Position numbers and translations under genes: made by a program. Below the pieces are notes generated by a model. It saw nothing but the letters and a program-made list of their open reading frames with translations. It did not search any database and was not told where the DNA came from. A stretch of DNA of 64,000 nt from Streptomyces werraensis. GTDB lineage: Bacteria > Actinomycetota > Actinomycetes > Streptomycetales > Streptomycetaceae. Where the stretch lies: the NCBI GenBank assembly GCA_014656175.1, contig BNBX01000002.1, positions 624,776-688,775 on the forward strand. Reading direction: 5' to 3'. This document shows positions 50,145-60,154 of the stretch, piece by piece (position 1 is the stretch's first letter; every line of letters starts with the position of its first letter).

Positions 50145-50987
50145 ATGCCCAACGTCGTAACCGCCGCCCTGGTCCAGGCCACCTGGACCGGCGACACCGA
50201 GTCCATGCTGGCGAAACACGAGGAGCACGCCCGCGAGGCGGCCCGGCGGGGCGCGAAGGTCATCGGGTTCCAGGAGGTGTTCAACGCCCCCTACTTCTGC
50301 CAGGTCCAGGACGCCGAGCACTACCGCTGGGCCGAGCCGGTCCCCGACGGCCCGACCGTGCGCCGGATGCGGGACCTGGCCCGCGAGACCGGCATGGTCG
50401 TCGTCGCCCCCGTCTTCGAGGTCGAGCAGTCCGGCCACTACTACAACACCGCCGCCGTGATCGACGCCGACGGCTCCTACCTCGGCAAGTACCGCAAGCA
50501 CCACATCCCGCAGGTCAAGGGGTTCTGGGAGAAGTTCTACTTCCGCCCGGGCAACCTAGGCTGGCCCGTCTTCGACACCGCCGTCGGCAAGGTCGGCGTC
50601 TACATCTGCTACGACCGCCACTTCCCGGAGGGCTGGCGGCAACTCGGGCTCAACGGCGCCCAGTTGGTGTACAACCCGTCGGCCACGCACCGGGGCCTCT
50701 CGGCATACCTGTGGCAGCTCGAGCAACCCGCGGCCGCCGTCGCCAACGAGTACTTCGTCGCCGCCATCAACCGGGTCGGCGTCGAGGAGTACGGCGAGAA
50801 CGACTTCTACGGCACGAGCTACTTCGTCGACCCGCGCGGCCGGTTCGTCGGCGACGTGGCCGGCGACAGCGAGGAGGAACTGGTGGTCCGGGACCTCGAC
50901 TTCGGCCTCATCGACGAGGTGCGGCAGCAGTGGGCCTTCTACCGCGACCGCCGCCCCGACGCCTACGAAGGGCTGGTGCGCCCGTGA
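50145..50987 (+). CDS. Nitrilase-family beta-ureidopropionase-like amidohydrolase (copy 1)
   Basis: A 280-residue carbon-nitrogen hydrolase. The Glu-Lys-Cys triad is in VIGFQEVF, LGKYRKHHIPQ and VYICYDRHFPEGW. Family enzymes convert N-carbamoyl-beta-alanine to beta-alanine, CO2 and ammonia. The ATG at 50145 has AAGGAG 9 bases upstream. The next gene overlaps by 4 bases. A close paralogue lies at 54012; both keep long identical blocks (IDADGSYLGKYRK, IPQVKGFWEKFYFRPGN). Confidence 0.9.
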   Translation: MPNVVTAALVQATWTGDTESMLAKHEEHAREAARRGAKVIGFQEVFNAPYFCQVQDAEHYRWAEPVPDGPTVRRMRDLARETGMVVVAPVFEVEQSGHYYNTAAVIDADGSYLGKYRKHHIPQVKGFWEKFYFRPGNLGWPVFDTAVGKVGVYICYDRHFPEGWRQLGLNGAQLVYNPSATHRGLSAYLWQLEQPAAAVANEYFVAAINRVGVEEYGENDFYGTSYFVDPRGRFVGDVAGDSEEELVVRDLDFGLIDEVRQQWAFYRDRRPDAYEGLVRP

Positions 50988-52270
50988 CCGACGACCTGCT
51001 CGGCCGCCACCGCGCGGTCCTCCCCGACTGGCTCGCCCTCTACTACGACGCGCCGCTGGAGATCACCCACGGCGAGGGACGCCACGTCTGGGACGCCCGG
51101 GGCAACCGCTACCTGGACTTCTTCGGCGGCATCCTCACCACCATGACCGCCCACGCCCTGCCCGAGGTCACCAAGGCGGTGACCGAGCAGGCCGGGCGGA
51201 TCATCCACTCCTCCACCCTCTACCTCAACCGGCCGATGGTGGACCTCGCCGAACGGATCGCCCAGCTCAGCGGCATCCCCGACGCCCGGGTCTTCTTCAC
51301 CACCTCCGGCACCGAGGCCAACGACACCGCGCTGCTGCTCGCCACCACCTACCGGCGCAGCAACACCGTCCTGGCGATGCGCAACAGCTACCACGGCCGC
51401 TCCTTCAGCGCCGTCGGCGTCACCGGCAACCGCGGCTGGTCCCCGACCGCGCTCTCCCCGCTGCAGACGCTGTACGTGCACGGCGGGGTCCGCAGCCGGG
51501 GCCCGTTCGCCGGCCTGGACGACTACGACTTCGTCGCCGCCTGCGTCGACGACCTCAAGGACCTCCTCGGGCACACCCGCCCGCCCGCCGCGCTGATCGC
51601 CGAGCCGATCCAGGGCGTCGGCGGCTTCACCTCGCCGCCCGACGGCCTCTACGCCGCGTTCCGCGAGGTGCTGCACGAGCGCGGCGTGCTGTGGATCTCC
51701 GACGAGGTGCAGACGGGCTGGGGCCGCACCGGCGAGCACTTCTGGGGCTGGCAGGCGCACGCCCGCAGCGGCCCGCCCGACATGCTGACCTTCGCCAAGG
51801 GCATCGGCAACGGCATGTCCATCGGCGGGGTCGTCGCCCGCGCCGAGATCATGAACTGCCTGGACGCCAACAGCATCTCCACGTTCGGCGGCACCCAGGT
51901 CACCATGGCGGCGGGCCTCGCCAACCTCAACTACCTCCTGGAGCACGACCTCCAGGGCAACGCGCGCCGCGTCGGCGGTCTGCTCATCGAGCGGCTGCGG
52001 GCCGCCGCCGCCCACGTCCCCGCCGTACGGGAGGTGCGCGGACGCGGCCTGATGATCGGCATCGAGCTGACGAAGCCCGGCACCGACGAGGCCGACCCCG
52101 CCGCCGCGTCCGCCGTCCTGGAGGCCGCCCGCGCCGGCGGTCTGCTCATCGGCAAGGGCGGCGGCCACGACACCAGCGCCCTGCGCGTCGCGCCGCCGCT
52201 CTCCCTCAACGTCGCGGAGGCCGAGGAGGGCGCCGCGATCCTCGAGGACGCCCTGAGGAGCATCCAGTAG
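50984..52270 (+). CDS. Class III aminotransferase (beta-alanine/GABA type)
   Basis: A 428-residue PLP enzyme. The PLP Lys is in MLTFAKGIGNGMSIG; ISDEVQTGWGRTGEHFWGW and FFTTSGTEANDTALLL are class III signatures. In this operon the natural substrate would be beta-alanine (or beta-aminoisobutyrate), giving malonate semialdehyde; AGXT2-like enzymes do this. The GTG start overlaps the stop of the amidohydrolase (GTGA). Confidence 0.9.
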   Translation: MTDDLLGRHRAVLPDWLALYYDAPLEITHGEGRHVWDARGNRYLDFFGGILTTMTAHALPEVTKAVTEQAGRIIHSSTLYLNRPMVDLAERIAQLSGIPDARVFFTTSGTEANDTALLLATTYRRSNTVLAMRNSYHGRSFSAVGVTGNRGWSPTALSPLQTLYVHGGVRSRGPFAGLDDYDFVAACVDDLKDLLGHTRPPAALIAEPIQGVGGFTSPPDGLYAAFREVLHERGVLWISDEVQTGWGRTGEHFWGWQAHARSGPPDMLTFAKGIGNGMSIGGVVARAEIMNCLDANSISTFGGTQVTMAAGLANLNYLLEHDLQGNARRVGGLLIERLRAAAAHVPAVREVRGRGLMIGIELTKPGTDEADPAAASAVLEAARAGGLLIGKGGGHDTSALRVAPPLSLNVAEAEEGAAILEDALRSIQ

Positions 52271-52296
52271 CCCGACACCCACCGAAGGACACCGCC

Positions 52297-53856
52297 ATGA
52301 CCACCTGGGAGCCACCGGTACCGGCCCTCTCGGTCCGGCAGGTCCTCGCCCTGGAGCGGGTGCTCGCGGGGGAGCCCGAGGTGGTGGCCGGCGCCGGCCG
52401 GCTGGACCGGCCGGTGCGCTGGGTGCACGTCGCCGAGGCGGCCGACGTCGGCGTGATGCTCAGCGGCGGGGAGATGGTGCTCACCACCGGCGTGCTGCTC
52501 GCCGGCGACGAGCACAAGCAGACCGAGTACGTCCGCTCCCTGCACCGCGCCGAGGCGTCCGCCGTGGTCCTCGGCCTCGGCCGGGCCTTCCCGTCCCCGC
52601 CGGAGGCGATGCGGCGGGCGGCGGAGCGCTGCCAGCTCCCCCTCGTCGTGCTCCACCGCCCCTTCCCCTTCGCCCAGTTGACCGAGGAGGTGCAGTCCCG
52701 GCTGGTGCGGCGGAAGTTCGCCGCCGTCAGCCTCTCCGAGGCGGTCCGCACCGAACTCACCGCCCTGATCACCGGCGGCGCCCCGCTGCAGCGGCTGCTC
52801 GACGAGATCGCCCGGCACAGCGGCTGCCCCGTCGTCGTCACCAACCTCGCCCACCGCGTCCTCGGCACGGCCGGGGAGCGGTCCGCCGTCGACGACGTGC
52901 TGCGCGACTGGGAGCGCATCGCACGGCAGGCCGGACGCAGCGAGGGCGACGGCTGGATCCGCGCGGAACTGGGCGGGCGGGGCGAGCCCTGGGGCCGGCT
53001 GGTGCTGTGCGGCTACCGGGGCGACACCGAGACCGGGCGGCTCCTCGCCGACCGGGCGGCCGAGGCGCTCGTCCTGCACCGCATGCTCGGCGGCGCCGGC
53101 TGCTCGTGGGAGGAGCAGTCCGCGCTGAGTCTGCTCACCGACCTGGTCGGCGGCGCCGTACCGGCCCGCCACCTGCTGCCCCGCGCCCGCGCGGCCGGAC
53201 TTCCGGTCAACCGGCGCACGTTCGTGCCGCTCGTGGTGCGCGGACGCCGGGCCGCCCCGCTGGACCGGACACTGCGGCTGCTCGGCCTGCCCGGCATCGC
53301 GGGCGAGCTGTCCGCCGCCGCGACCGCCGTGCTGCTCAGCCTCGCCCGCGACCAGGACGCCGAGGCGCTCACCGCGCACTTCGCGGCCCGGCTGCGCGCC
53401 GAACCGGCCGACGAGCACGTCGTGGTGGCGGCCGCGGCCGCCCGCACCTCCTTCGACGACGTGCCCGCCGGGCTGCGCGAGGCCCGGCACGTCGCCGACG
53501 CCGTCGCGGACGACGCCGCCGCCCTCGACCTGCCCCCCGTGGTGCGGCTGCGGGACGTCCATCTGCGCGGCCTGGTACGGCTGCTGCGCGACGACCCCCA
53601 GGTGCAGTCGTTCGCCGAACGGGAACTGGCCGGGCTGCTCTGCGACCCCGGCGAAGATCTCCTCCCGGTGCTGCGCACGTACCTGGCGACCGGACGCAAC
53701 AAGTCCCGCACCGCTCAGCTGCATCACGTGTCCCGGCCGGCGCTGTACCGCCGGCTGGAGGCGATACAGGCGCGGCTGGGGGTGGACCTGGACGACTTCG
53801 AACAGGCCGCCTCGCTGCACATCGCACTCCTCGCGCACGACGCGCAACGACGCTGA
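52297..53856 (+). CDS. PucR-family regulator of the pyrimidine locus
   Basis: A 519-residue regulator. The N-terminal PucR domain (LSVRQVLALERVLAGEPEVVAGAGRLDRPVRWVHVAE to TTGVLLAG) is the nucleobase-pathway sensor type; the C-terminal HTH has NKSRTAQLHHVSRPALYRRLEAIQARLG. It starts 26 bases after the aminotransferase gene with GAAGGA upstream. PucR regulators often respond to purine or pyrimidine breakdown intermediates. The direct repeats at 53908-53953 may be its target. Confidence 0.9.
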   Translation: MTTWEPPVPALSVRQVLALERVLAGEPEVVAGAGRLDRPVRWVHVAEAADVGVMLSGGEMVLTTGVLLAGDEHKQTEYVRSLHRAEASAVVLGLGRAFPSPPEAMRRAAERCQLPLVVLHRPFPFAQLTEEVQSRLVRRKFAAVSLSEAVRTELTALITGGAPLQRLLDEIARHSGCPVVVTNLAHRVLGTAGERSAVDDVLRDWERIARQAGRSEGDGWIRAELGGRGEPWGRLVLCGYRGDTETGRLLADRAAEALVLHRMLGGAGCSWEEQSALSLLTDLVGGAVPARHLLPRARAAGLPVNRRTFVPLVVRGRRAAPLDRTLRLLGLPGIAGELSAAATAVLLSLARDQDAEALTAHFAARLRAEPADEHVVVAAAAARTSFDDVPAGLREARHVADAVADDAAALDLPPVVRLRDVHLRGLVRLLRDDPQVQSFAERELAGLLCDPGEDLLPVLRTYLATGRNKSRTAQLHHVSRPALYRRLEAIQARLGVDLDDFEQAASLHIALLAHDAQRR

Positions 53857-53907
53857 AACGAGCGACCACCTGCGGCAACGGCGGTGACACATGGGATCGT
53901 CGGCGGA

Positions 53908-53953
53908 TGACACGGTGACACGCCGCACCCCGGCAGACGTGACACGGTGCCAC
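53908..53953. promoter_or_regulatory. Direct repeats TGACACGGTG[A/C]CAC
   Basis: TGACACGGTGACAC at 53908-53921 and TGACACGGTGCCAC at 53940-53953 have a 32-base step (three helical turns). A further TGACAC is at 53885. They lie in the 155-base gap before the second amidohydrolase gene and are a probable binding site for PucR or another activator. Confidence 0.55.
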
Positions 53954-54011
53954 TCAAAGCGCGCTCGTCCGATTCCTAGGCTCACTGCACACCGAGCGAC
54001 CGGAGGTCCCG

Positions 54012-54854
54012 ATGAGCCGAGTGATCCGAGCCGCCGTCTTCCAGACCGCCTGGACGGGCGACAAGGAGTCGATGATCCAGGTCCACGAGCAGGCCGCGCG
54101 CGACGCGGCCGCGCAGGGCGCTCATGTGCTGTGCTTCCAGGAGCTGTTCTACGGACCGTACTTCTGCCAGGTGCAGGACCCCGCCTTCTACGAGTACGCC
54201 GAACGCATCCCCGACGGCCCGATCGTCGGGCGCTTCCAGCGCCTCGCCCGGGAACTGAACCTCGTCCTGGTGCTGCCGATGTACGAGGAGGAGCAGCCGG
54301 GCGTCCTCTACAACACGGCCGCCGTGATCGACGCCGACGGCTCCTACCTGGGCAAGTACCGCAAGACCCACATCCCGCAGGTCAAGGGGTTCTGGGAGAA
54401 GTTCTACTTCCGCCCCGGAAACAGCGGCTGGCCCGTCTTCGACACCAAGGCCGGCCGGATCGGCGTCTACATCTGCTACGACCGGCACTTCCCGGAGGGC
54501 TGGCGCGCGCTCGGACTGGCGGGCGCGGAAGTGGTGTTCAACCCGTCGGCCACCTCGCGCGGCCTGTCGGGCTACCTGTGGCAGCTGGAGCAGCCGGCGG
54601 CGGCCGTCGCCAACGAGTACTTCGTGGGCGCGATCAACCGGGTCGGCGTCGAGGAGTACGGCGACAACGACTTCTACGGCACCAGCTACTTCGTCGACCC
54701 GGAGGCCCGCTTCGTCGGCGAGGTCGCCGGCGACAAGGAGACGGAACTGGTCGTCCGCGACCTGGACCTGGCCAGACTCCGGGAGGTCCGCGACCGCTGG
54801 CAGTTCTACCGCGACCGCAACCCGTCGGCCTACGGCCCCCTGACAGCGCCCTGA
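54012..54854 (+). CDS. Nitrilase-family beta-ureidopropionase-like amidohydrolase (copy 2)
   Basis: A 280-residue paralogue of the gene at 50145, with the triad in VLCFQELF, LGKYRKTHIPQ and VYICYDRHFPEGW. The ATG has CCGGAGG 7 bases upstream. Two such enzymes in one locus could serve different N-carbamoyl amino acids (for example beta-alanine versus beta-aminoisobutyrate, or hydantoin products). It starts a block with its own direct repeats. Confidence 0.9.
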   Translation: MSRVIRAAVFQTAWTGDKESMIQVHEQAARDAAAQGAHVLCFQELFYGPYFCQVQDPAFYEYAERIPDGPIVGRFQRLARELNLVLVLPMYEEEQPGVLYNTAAVIDADGSYLGKYRKTHIPQVKGFWEKFYFRPGNSGWPVFDTKAGRIGVYICYDRHFPEGWRALGLAGAEVVFNPSATSRGLSGYLWQLEQPAAAVANEYFVGAINRVGVEEYGDNDFYGTSYFVDPEARFVGEVAGDKETELVVRDLDLARLREVRDRWQFYRDRNPSAYGPLTAP

Positions 54855-54897
54855 AGGGGCGCGGGGAACTGCGCGAGAAACCACGACGGACCCGCAC
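54855..54897. repeat. Streptomyces-type intergenic repeat element
   Basis: Right after the amidohydrolase stop comes AAGGGGCGCGGGGAACTGCG, continued by a CGAGAAACC segment and GGACCCGCAC. From memory this closely resembles a short element dispersed in Streptomyces intergenic regions. Only this copy is in the window. Confidence 0.5.
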
Positions 54898-54924
54898 ATA
54901 CCCACTTGGAGGAGCGACCCCGAC

Positions 54925-56328
54925 ATGAGCACCCGCACACTCATCCGCGGTGGACTCGTCATCACCGCCTCCGACGAAACACACGCGGACGTCCTCATGG
55001 AGGACGGCCGCATCGCGGCCCTGGCCGCCTCCGGCACCCCCGCCGCCGAGGCGTTCACCGCCGAACGGACCGTCGACGCCACCGGCAAGTACGTCATCCC
55101 GGGCGGCGTGGACGCGCACACCCACATGGAGCTGCCCTTCGGCGGCACCTTCGCCTCCGACACCTTCGAGACCGGCACCCGGGCCGCCGCCTGGGGCGGC
55201 ACCACCACGATCGTCGACTTCGCCGTGCAGAGCGTCGGGCACACCCTGCGCGAGGGCCTGGACGCCTGGCACGCGAAGGCGGAGGGCAACTGCGCGATCG
55301 ACTACGCGTTCCACATGATCGTCTCGGACGTGAACCAGGAGACACTGAAGGAGATGGACCTCCTCGTGGAAGAGGGCGTCACCTCCTTCAAGCAGTTCAT
55401 GGCCTACCCCGGCGTCTTCTACTCCGACGACGGACAGATCCTCCGTGCCATGCAGCGCTCCGCCGACAACGGCGGCCTGATCATGATGCACGCCGAGAAC
55501 GGCATCGCCATCGACGTGCTCGTCGAGCAGGCCCTCGCCCGCGGCGAGACCGACCCCCGCTACCACGGCGAGGTGCGCAAGGCCCTCCTGGAGGCGGAGG
55601 CCACCCACCGCGCCATCCGCCTCGCGCAGGTCGCCGGCGCCCCGCTGTACGTCGTGCACGTCTCCGCCACCGAGGCGGTCGCGGAACTGGCCAGGGCCCG
55701 CGACGACGGGCTGCCCGTCTTCGGCGAGACCTGCCCCCAGTACCTGTTCCTGTCCACCGACAACCTCGCCGAGCCGGACTTCGAGGGCGCCAAGTACGTG
55801 TGCAGCACGCCCCTGCGCCCCAAGGAGCACCAGGCGGCGCTCTGGCGGGGCCTGCGCACCAACGACCTCCAGGTGGTCTCCACCGACCACTGCCCCTTCT
55901 GCTTCAGCGGCCAGAAGGAGCTGGGCCGCGGAGACTTCTCCAAGATCCCCAACGGGCTGCCGGGCGTGGAGAACCGTATGGACCTCCTTCATCAGGCCGT
56001 CCTCGACGGGCACATCGGCCGCCGCCGCTGGATCGAGATCGCCTGCGCCACCCCCGCGCGGATGTTCGGCCTGTATCCGAAGAAGGGCACCATCGCGCCG
56101 GGCGCCGACGCCGACGTCGTCATCTACGACCCGGCGGCCGAGCAGGTCATGTCCGCCGGCACCCACCACATGAACGTCGACTACTCGGCGTACGAGGGCA
56201 AGCGGGTCACCGGCCGCGTGGAGACCGTGTTCTCGCGCGGGGTCCCGGTCGTCACCGACCGGGAGTACACCGGACACGCCGGACACGGCGTCTACACCCC
56301 GCGTTCCACCTGTCAGTACCTCAACTAG
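54925..56328 (+). CDS. hydA: Dihydropyrimidinase (D-hydantoinase)
   Basis: A 467-residue amidohydrolase. Metal sites are DAHTHMELPFGG, the carboxylated Lys in TSFKQFMAYPG, HAENG, HVSATEA and the Asp in STDHCPF. It opens dihydrouracil or hydantoin to the N-carbamoyl amino acid. The ATG at 54925 has GGAGGAGCG upstream. It precedes the LLM oxidoreductase by 11 bases. Confidence 0.94.
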   Translation: MSTRTLIRGGLVITASDETHADVLMEDGRIAALAASGTPAAEAFTAERTVDATGKYVIPGGVDAHTHMELPFGGTFASDTFETGTRAAAWGGTTTIVDFAVQSVGHTLREGLDAWHAKAEGNCAIDYAFHMIVSDVNQETLKEMDLLVEEGVTSFKQFMAYPGVFYSDDGQILRAMQRSADNGGLIMMHAENGIAIDVLVEQALARGETDPRYHGEVRKALLEAEATHRAIRLAQVAGAPLYVVHVSATEAVAELARARDDGLPVFGETCPQYLFLSTDNLAEPDFEGAKYVCSTPLRPKEHQAALWRGLRTNDLQVVSTDHCPFCFSGQKELGRGDFSKIPNGLPGVENRMDLLHQAVLDGHIGRRRWIEIACATPARMFGLYPKKGTIAPGADADVVIYDPAAEQVMSAGTHHMNVDYSAYEGKRVTGRVETVFSRGVPVVTDREYTGHAGHGVYTPRSTCQYLN

Positions 56329-56339
56329 GAGCGGAGCGC

Positions 56340-57341
56340 ATGGACTTCGGCCTCGTCCTGCAGACCGACCCGCCGGCGTCGCGGGTGATCAGCCTGATGA
56401 AACGCGCCGAGCGCAACGGCTTCACCCACGGGTGGACCTTCGACTCGGCCGTGCTGTGGCAGGAACCCTTCGTCGTCTACAGCCAGATCCTGGCGAACAC
56501 CACGACCCTCAAGGTCGGCCCGATGGTCACCAACCCGGGCACCCGCACCTGGGAGGTGACGGCCTCCACCTTCGCCACCCTCAACGACATGTTCGGCAAC
56601 CGCACCGTGTGCGGCATCGGCCGCGGCGACTCCGCGATGCGCGTCGCCGGACGCAGGCCCAACACCCTCGCCCGGCTCGGCGAGGCGATCGAGGTGATCC
56701 GCGACCTCGCCGAGGGGCGCGAGGCCGACGTCGACGGGCAGCGGCTGCGCCTGCCGTGGGTCCGCGACGGCAGGCTCCCGGTGTGGATGGCGGCCTACGG
56801 ACCCAAGGCGCTCGCCCTCACCGGGCGGAAGGCCGACGGCTTCATCCTCCAGCTCGCCGACCCGTTCCTCACCGAGTGGATGGTGAAGGCGGTGCGCGAC
56901 GCCGCCGCAGAGGCCGGCCGCGACCCGGAATCCGTCACCATCTGCGTCGCCGCCCCCGCCTACGTCGGCGACGACCTGGCGCACGCCCGCGAGCAGTGCC
57001 GCTGGTTCGGCGGGATGGTCGGCAACCACGTCGCCGACCTGGTCGCCCGCTACGGCGAGCACTCCGGCATGGTCCCCGACGCGCTCACCGAGTACATCAA
57101 GGGCCGCCAGGGCTACGACTACAGCCACCACGGACGGGCCGGGAACCCGTCCACGGACTTCGTCCCCGACGAGATCGTGGACCGCTTCTGCCTGCTCGGC
57201 CCGCCCGAGGCGCACATCGAGAAGCTCCGCGCACTGCGCGACCTCGGGGTCGACCAGTTCGCGGTGTACGACATGCACGACGCGCAGGAAACGACGATCG
57301 ACGCGTACGGCGCGGAGATCATCCCGGCACTCGGCGACTGA
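56340..57341 (+). CDS. LLM-class F420-dependent oxidoreductase (TIGR03842-like)
   Basis: A 333-residue luciferase-like barrel enzyme. MDFGLVLQTDPPASRVISLMKRAE, TVCGIGRGDSAMRVAGRRP and VWMAAYGPKALALTGRKADGFI are typical of the F420-dependent subgroup often seen beside hydantoinase genes. The reaction is unknown. Because the locus has no dihydropyrimidine dehydrogenase, it might supply the reduction or an alternative ring oxidation; that is inference. GGAGCG lies upstream of its ATG. Confidence 0.87.
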   Translation: MDFGLVLQTDPPASRVISLMKRAERNGFTHGWTFDSAVLWQEPFVVYSQILANTTTLKVGPMVTNPGTRTWEVTASTFATLNDMFGNRTVCGIGRGDSAMRVAGRRPNTLARLGEAIEVIRDLAEGREADVDGQRLRLPWVRDGRLPVWMAAYGPKALALTGRKADGFILQLADPFLTEWMVKAVRDAAAEAGRDPESVTICVAAPAYVGDDLAHAREQCRWFGGMVGNHVADLVARYGEHSGMVPDALTEYIKGRQGYDYSHHGRAGNPSTDFVPDEIVDRFCLLGPPEAHIEKLRALRDLGVDQFAVYDMHDAQETTIDAYGAEIIPALGD

Positions 57342-57368
57342 ACCGGTACCACTGCGAAAGGCACGCCC

Positions 57369-58889
<1,521 letters not shown>

Positions 58890-58925
58890 GACCCGCCGCC
58901 GCGTCCCCGCGGTGCCCCGGCGGCC

Positions 58926-59783
58926 TCAGCGGGCGGTGCCGAAGTCCTGCGTCCAGTAGGTGCCGGACAGGCCGACGCCGATCTCCTTGAAGGAGCAGTT
59001 GAGGATGTTCGCCTTGTGGCCGGGGCTGGTCATCCAGCCCTGCATCACCTGCTCGGGGGTGGAGTAGCCGTAGGCGACGTTCTCGCCGTAGGTGCTCCAG
59101 GCGTACCCGGCGCGGGTGATGCGCTCACCGGGGTCGGAGCCGTCGGAGCCGGTGTGGGACATGGTGCCGGTCGACGCCATGTCCTCGCTGTGCCGCTGGG
59201 CGGCCGTGTTCAGCGTGGAATTGGCCGTCACCGGGGCGCAGCCGGCCTCGGCGCGCTCCTGGTTGACCAGCTCCACGACCCGGGCGACGGCGCCGGAGGC
59301 CGGGGCGGTGGGCTTCGGCGAGGCGGTGGTCGGCTTCGGGGCCGCGGTCGTCGGCTTCGGCGCGGTCGTGGAGGGCGCGGGAGCGGCCGTCGAGGGCTTC
59401 GGGGCCGCCGTGGTGGGCTTCGGGGCCGCCGTGGTGGTGGAGGGGGCCGCGCCGGCCGGCTTGGCGGCCTTCTTCCGCTTCTGTGAGGGCTTGCCGCCGT
59501 GGTGCTCACGGGCGTCCTTGGAAGGGCTCGCGGAGGCGCCGGGGGAGTCGGAGGCCACCGGCGACGGGTCGCCCTCGTGCTGGCTGCTCCACCGGCTGTA
59601 CCAGCCGGGGCCGTCCCAGCGGTCCTCTCCGACGGACGGCACCGCGGTGGCGCGGTCCTCCCGCTGCCCGCCGTCCGGCCAGTCGGTACAGGCCATGGCG
59701 ACCGAGGGTATGCCGATGACGCCGACGGCGACCGCGGTGACGACCGTCCGCCGGTACTTCTTCTGCTGGCGATGGATTCCCAT
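58926..59783 (-). CDS. Secreted CAP/SCP-domain protein
   Basis: A 285-residue exported protein. A basic start and hydrophobic segment (TVVTAVAVGVIGIPSVAMA) form the signal. A Ser/Pro/Lys linker contains heptad-like repeats of KPTTAAP (about residues 115-160). The C-terminal CAP domain has VVELVNQERAEAGCAPV, AAQRHSEDMASTGTMSH, GENVAYGY, and WMTSPGHKANILNCSFKEIGVG. CAP proteins act outside the cell, often with the wall; the reaction is unknown. The ATG at 59783 has GAGG 7 bases upstream. Confidence 0.9.
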   Translation of the reverse strand: MGIHRQQKKYRRTVVTAVAVGVIGIPSVAMACTDWPDGGQREDRATAVPSVGEDRWDGPGWYSRWSSQHEGDPSPVASDSPGASASPSKDAREHHGGKPSQKRKKAAKPAGAAPSTTTAAPKPTTAAPKPSTAAPAPSTTAPKPTTAAPKPTTASPKPTAPASGAVARVVELVNQERAEAGCAPVTANSTLNTAAQRHSEDMASTGTMSHTGSDGSDPGERITRAGYAWSTYGENVAYGYSTPEQVMQGWMTSPGHKANILNCSFKEIGVGLSGTYWTQDFGTAR

Positions 59784-60154
59784 ACGTGACCTCACCCCTG
59801 GGTGTGCGGAGGGTGGTCATTCTTGGGACGGCCCCGCGCGGGGCGCAAAGGGCTCGAGTACTACCCGGTTTCGTAGGCCGTGGAGGGCCTTGCGAAGGGC
59901 GGGAGAGCATGCCGACCGGCCCCCGGGAGGGCCCGGAGGCCAGCTGTCGTCACGTCAGAAAGCGCCGTGCGCGGACGAAGAGCCGACATCCGGATCAGGG
60001 TCGGCCCGCCACCCGTACGGGCCCGGTCCGCTTTCCCGCCAAGACGGACAAGTCCCCCATGTCACCGCGGCCACGTCTACTAAGCGACCCGGTCAGATCG
60101 GGAACGAGCTGTGACAGATGTCACGGAACCATTGGTTCCGGATCCGTTTCCGGA
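59784..60154. other. 371-base gap with a block of three palindromes
   Basis: No gene is convincing here. Three inverted repeats stand side by side at its right end: GTGACA-GA-TGTCAC (60111-60124), GGAACCATTGGTTCC (60125-60139) and GATCCG-TTTC-CGGATC (60141-60156, overlapping the stop codon of the next gene). The rest is upstream of the CAP gene and must hold its promoter. Confidence 0.55.

Noticed and set aside
59784..60110. ydaO (c-di-AMP) riboswitch before the CAP-domain gene
   Set aside because: Wall-related genes in Streptomyces can carry it, but the conserved ydaO core segments are not found in this leader.
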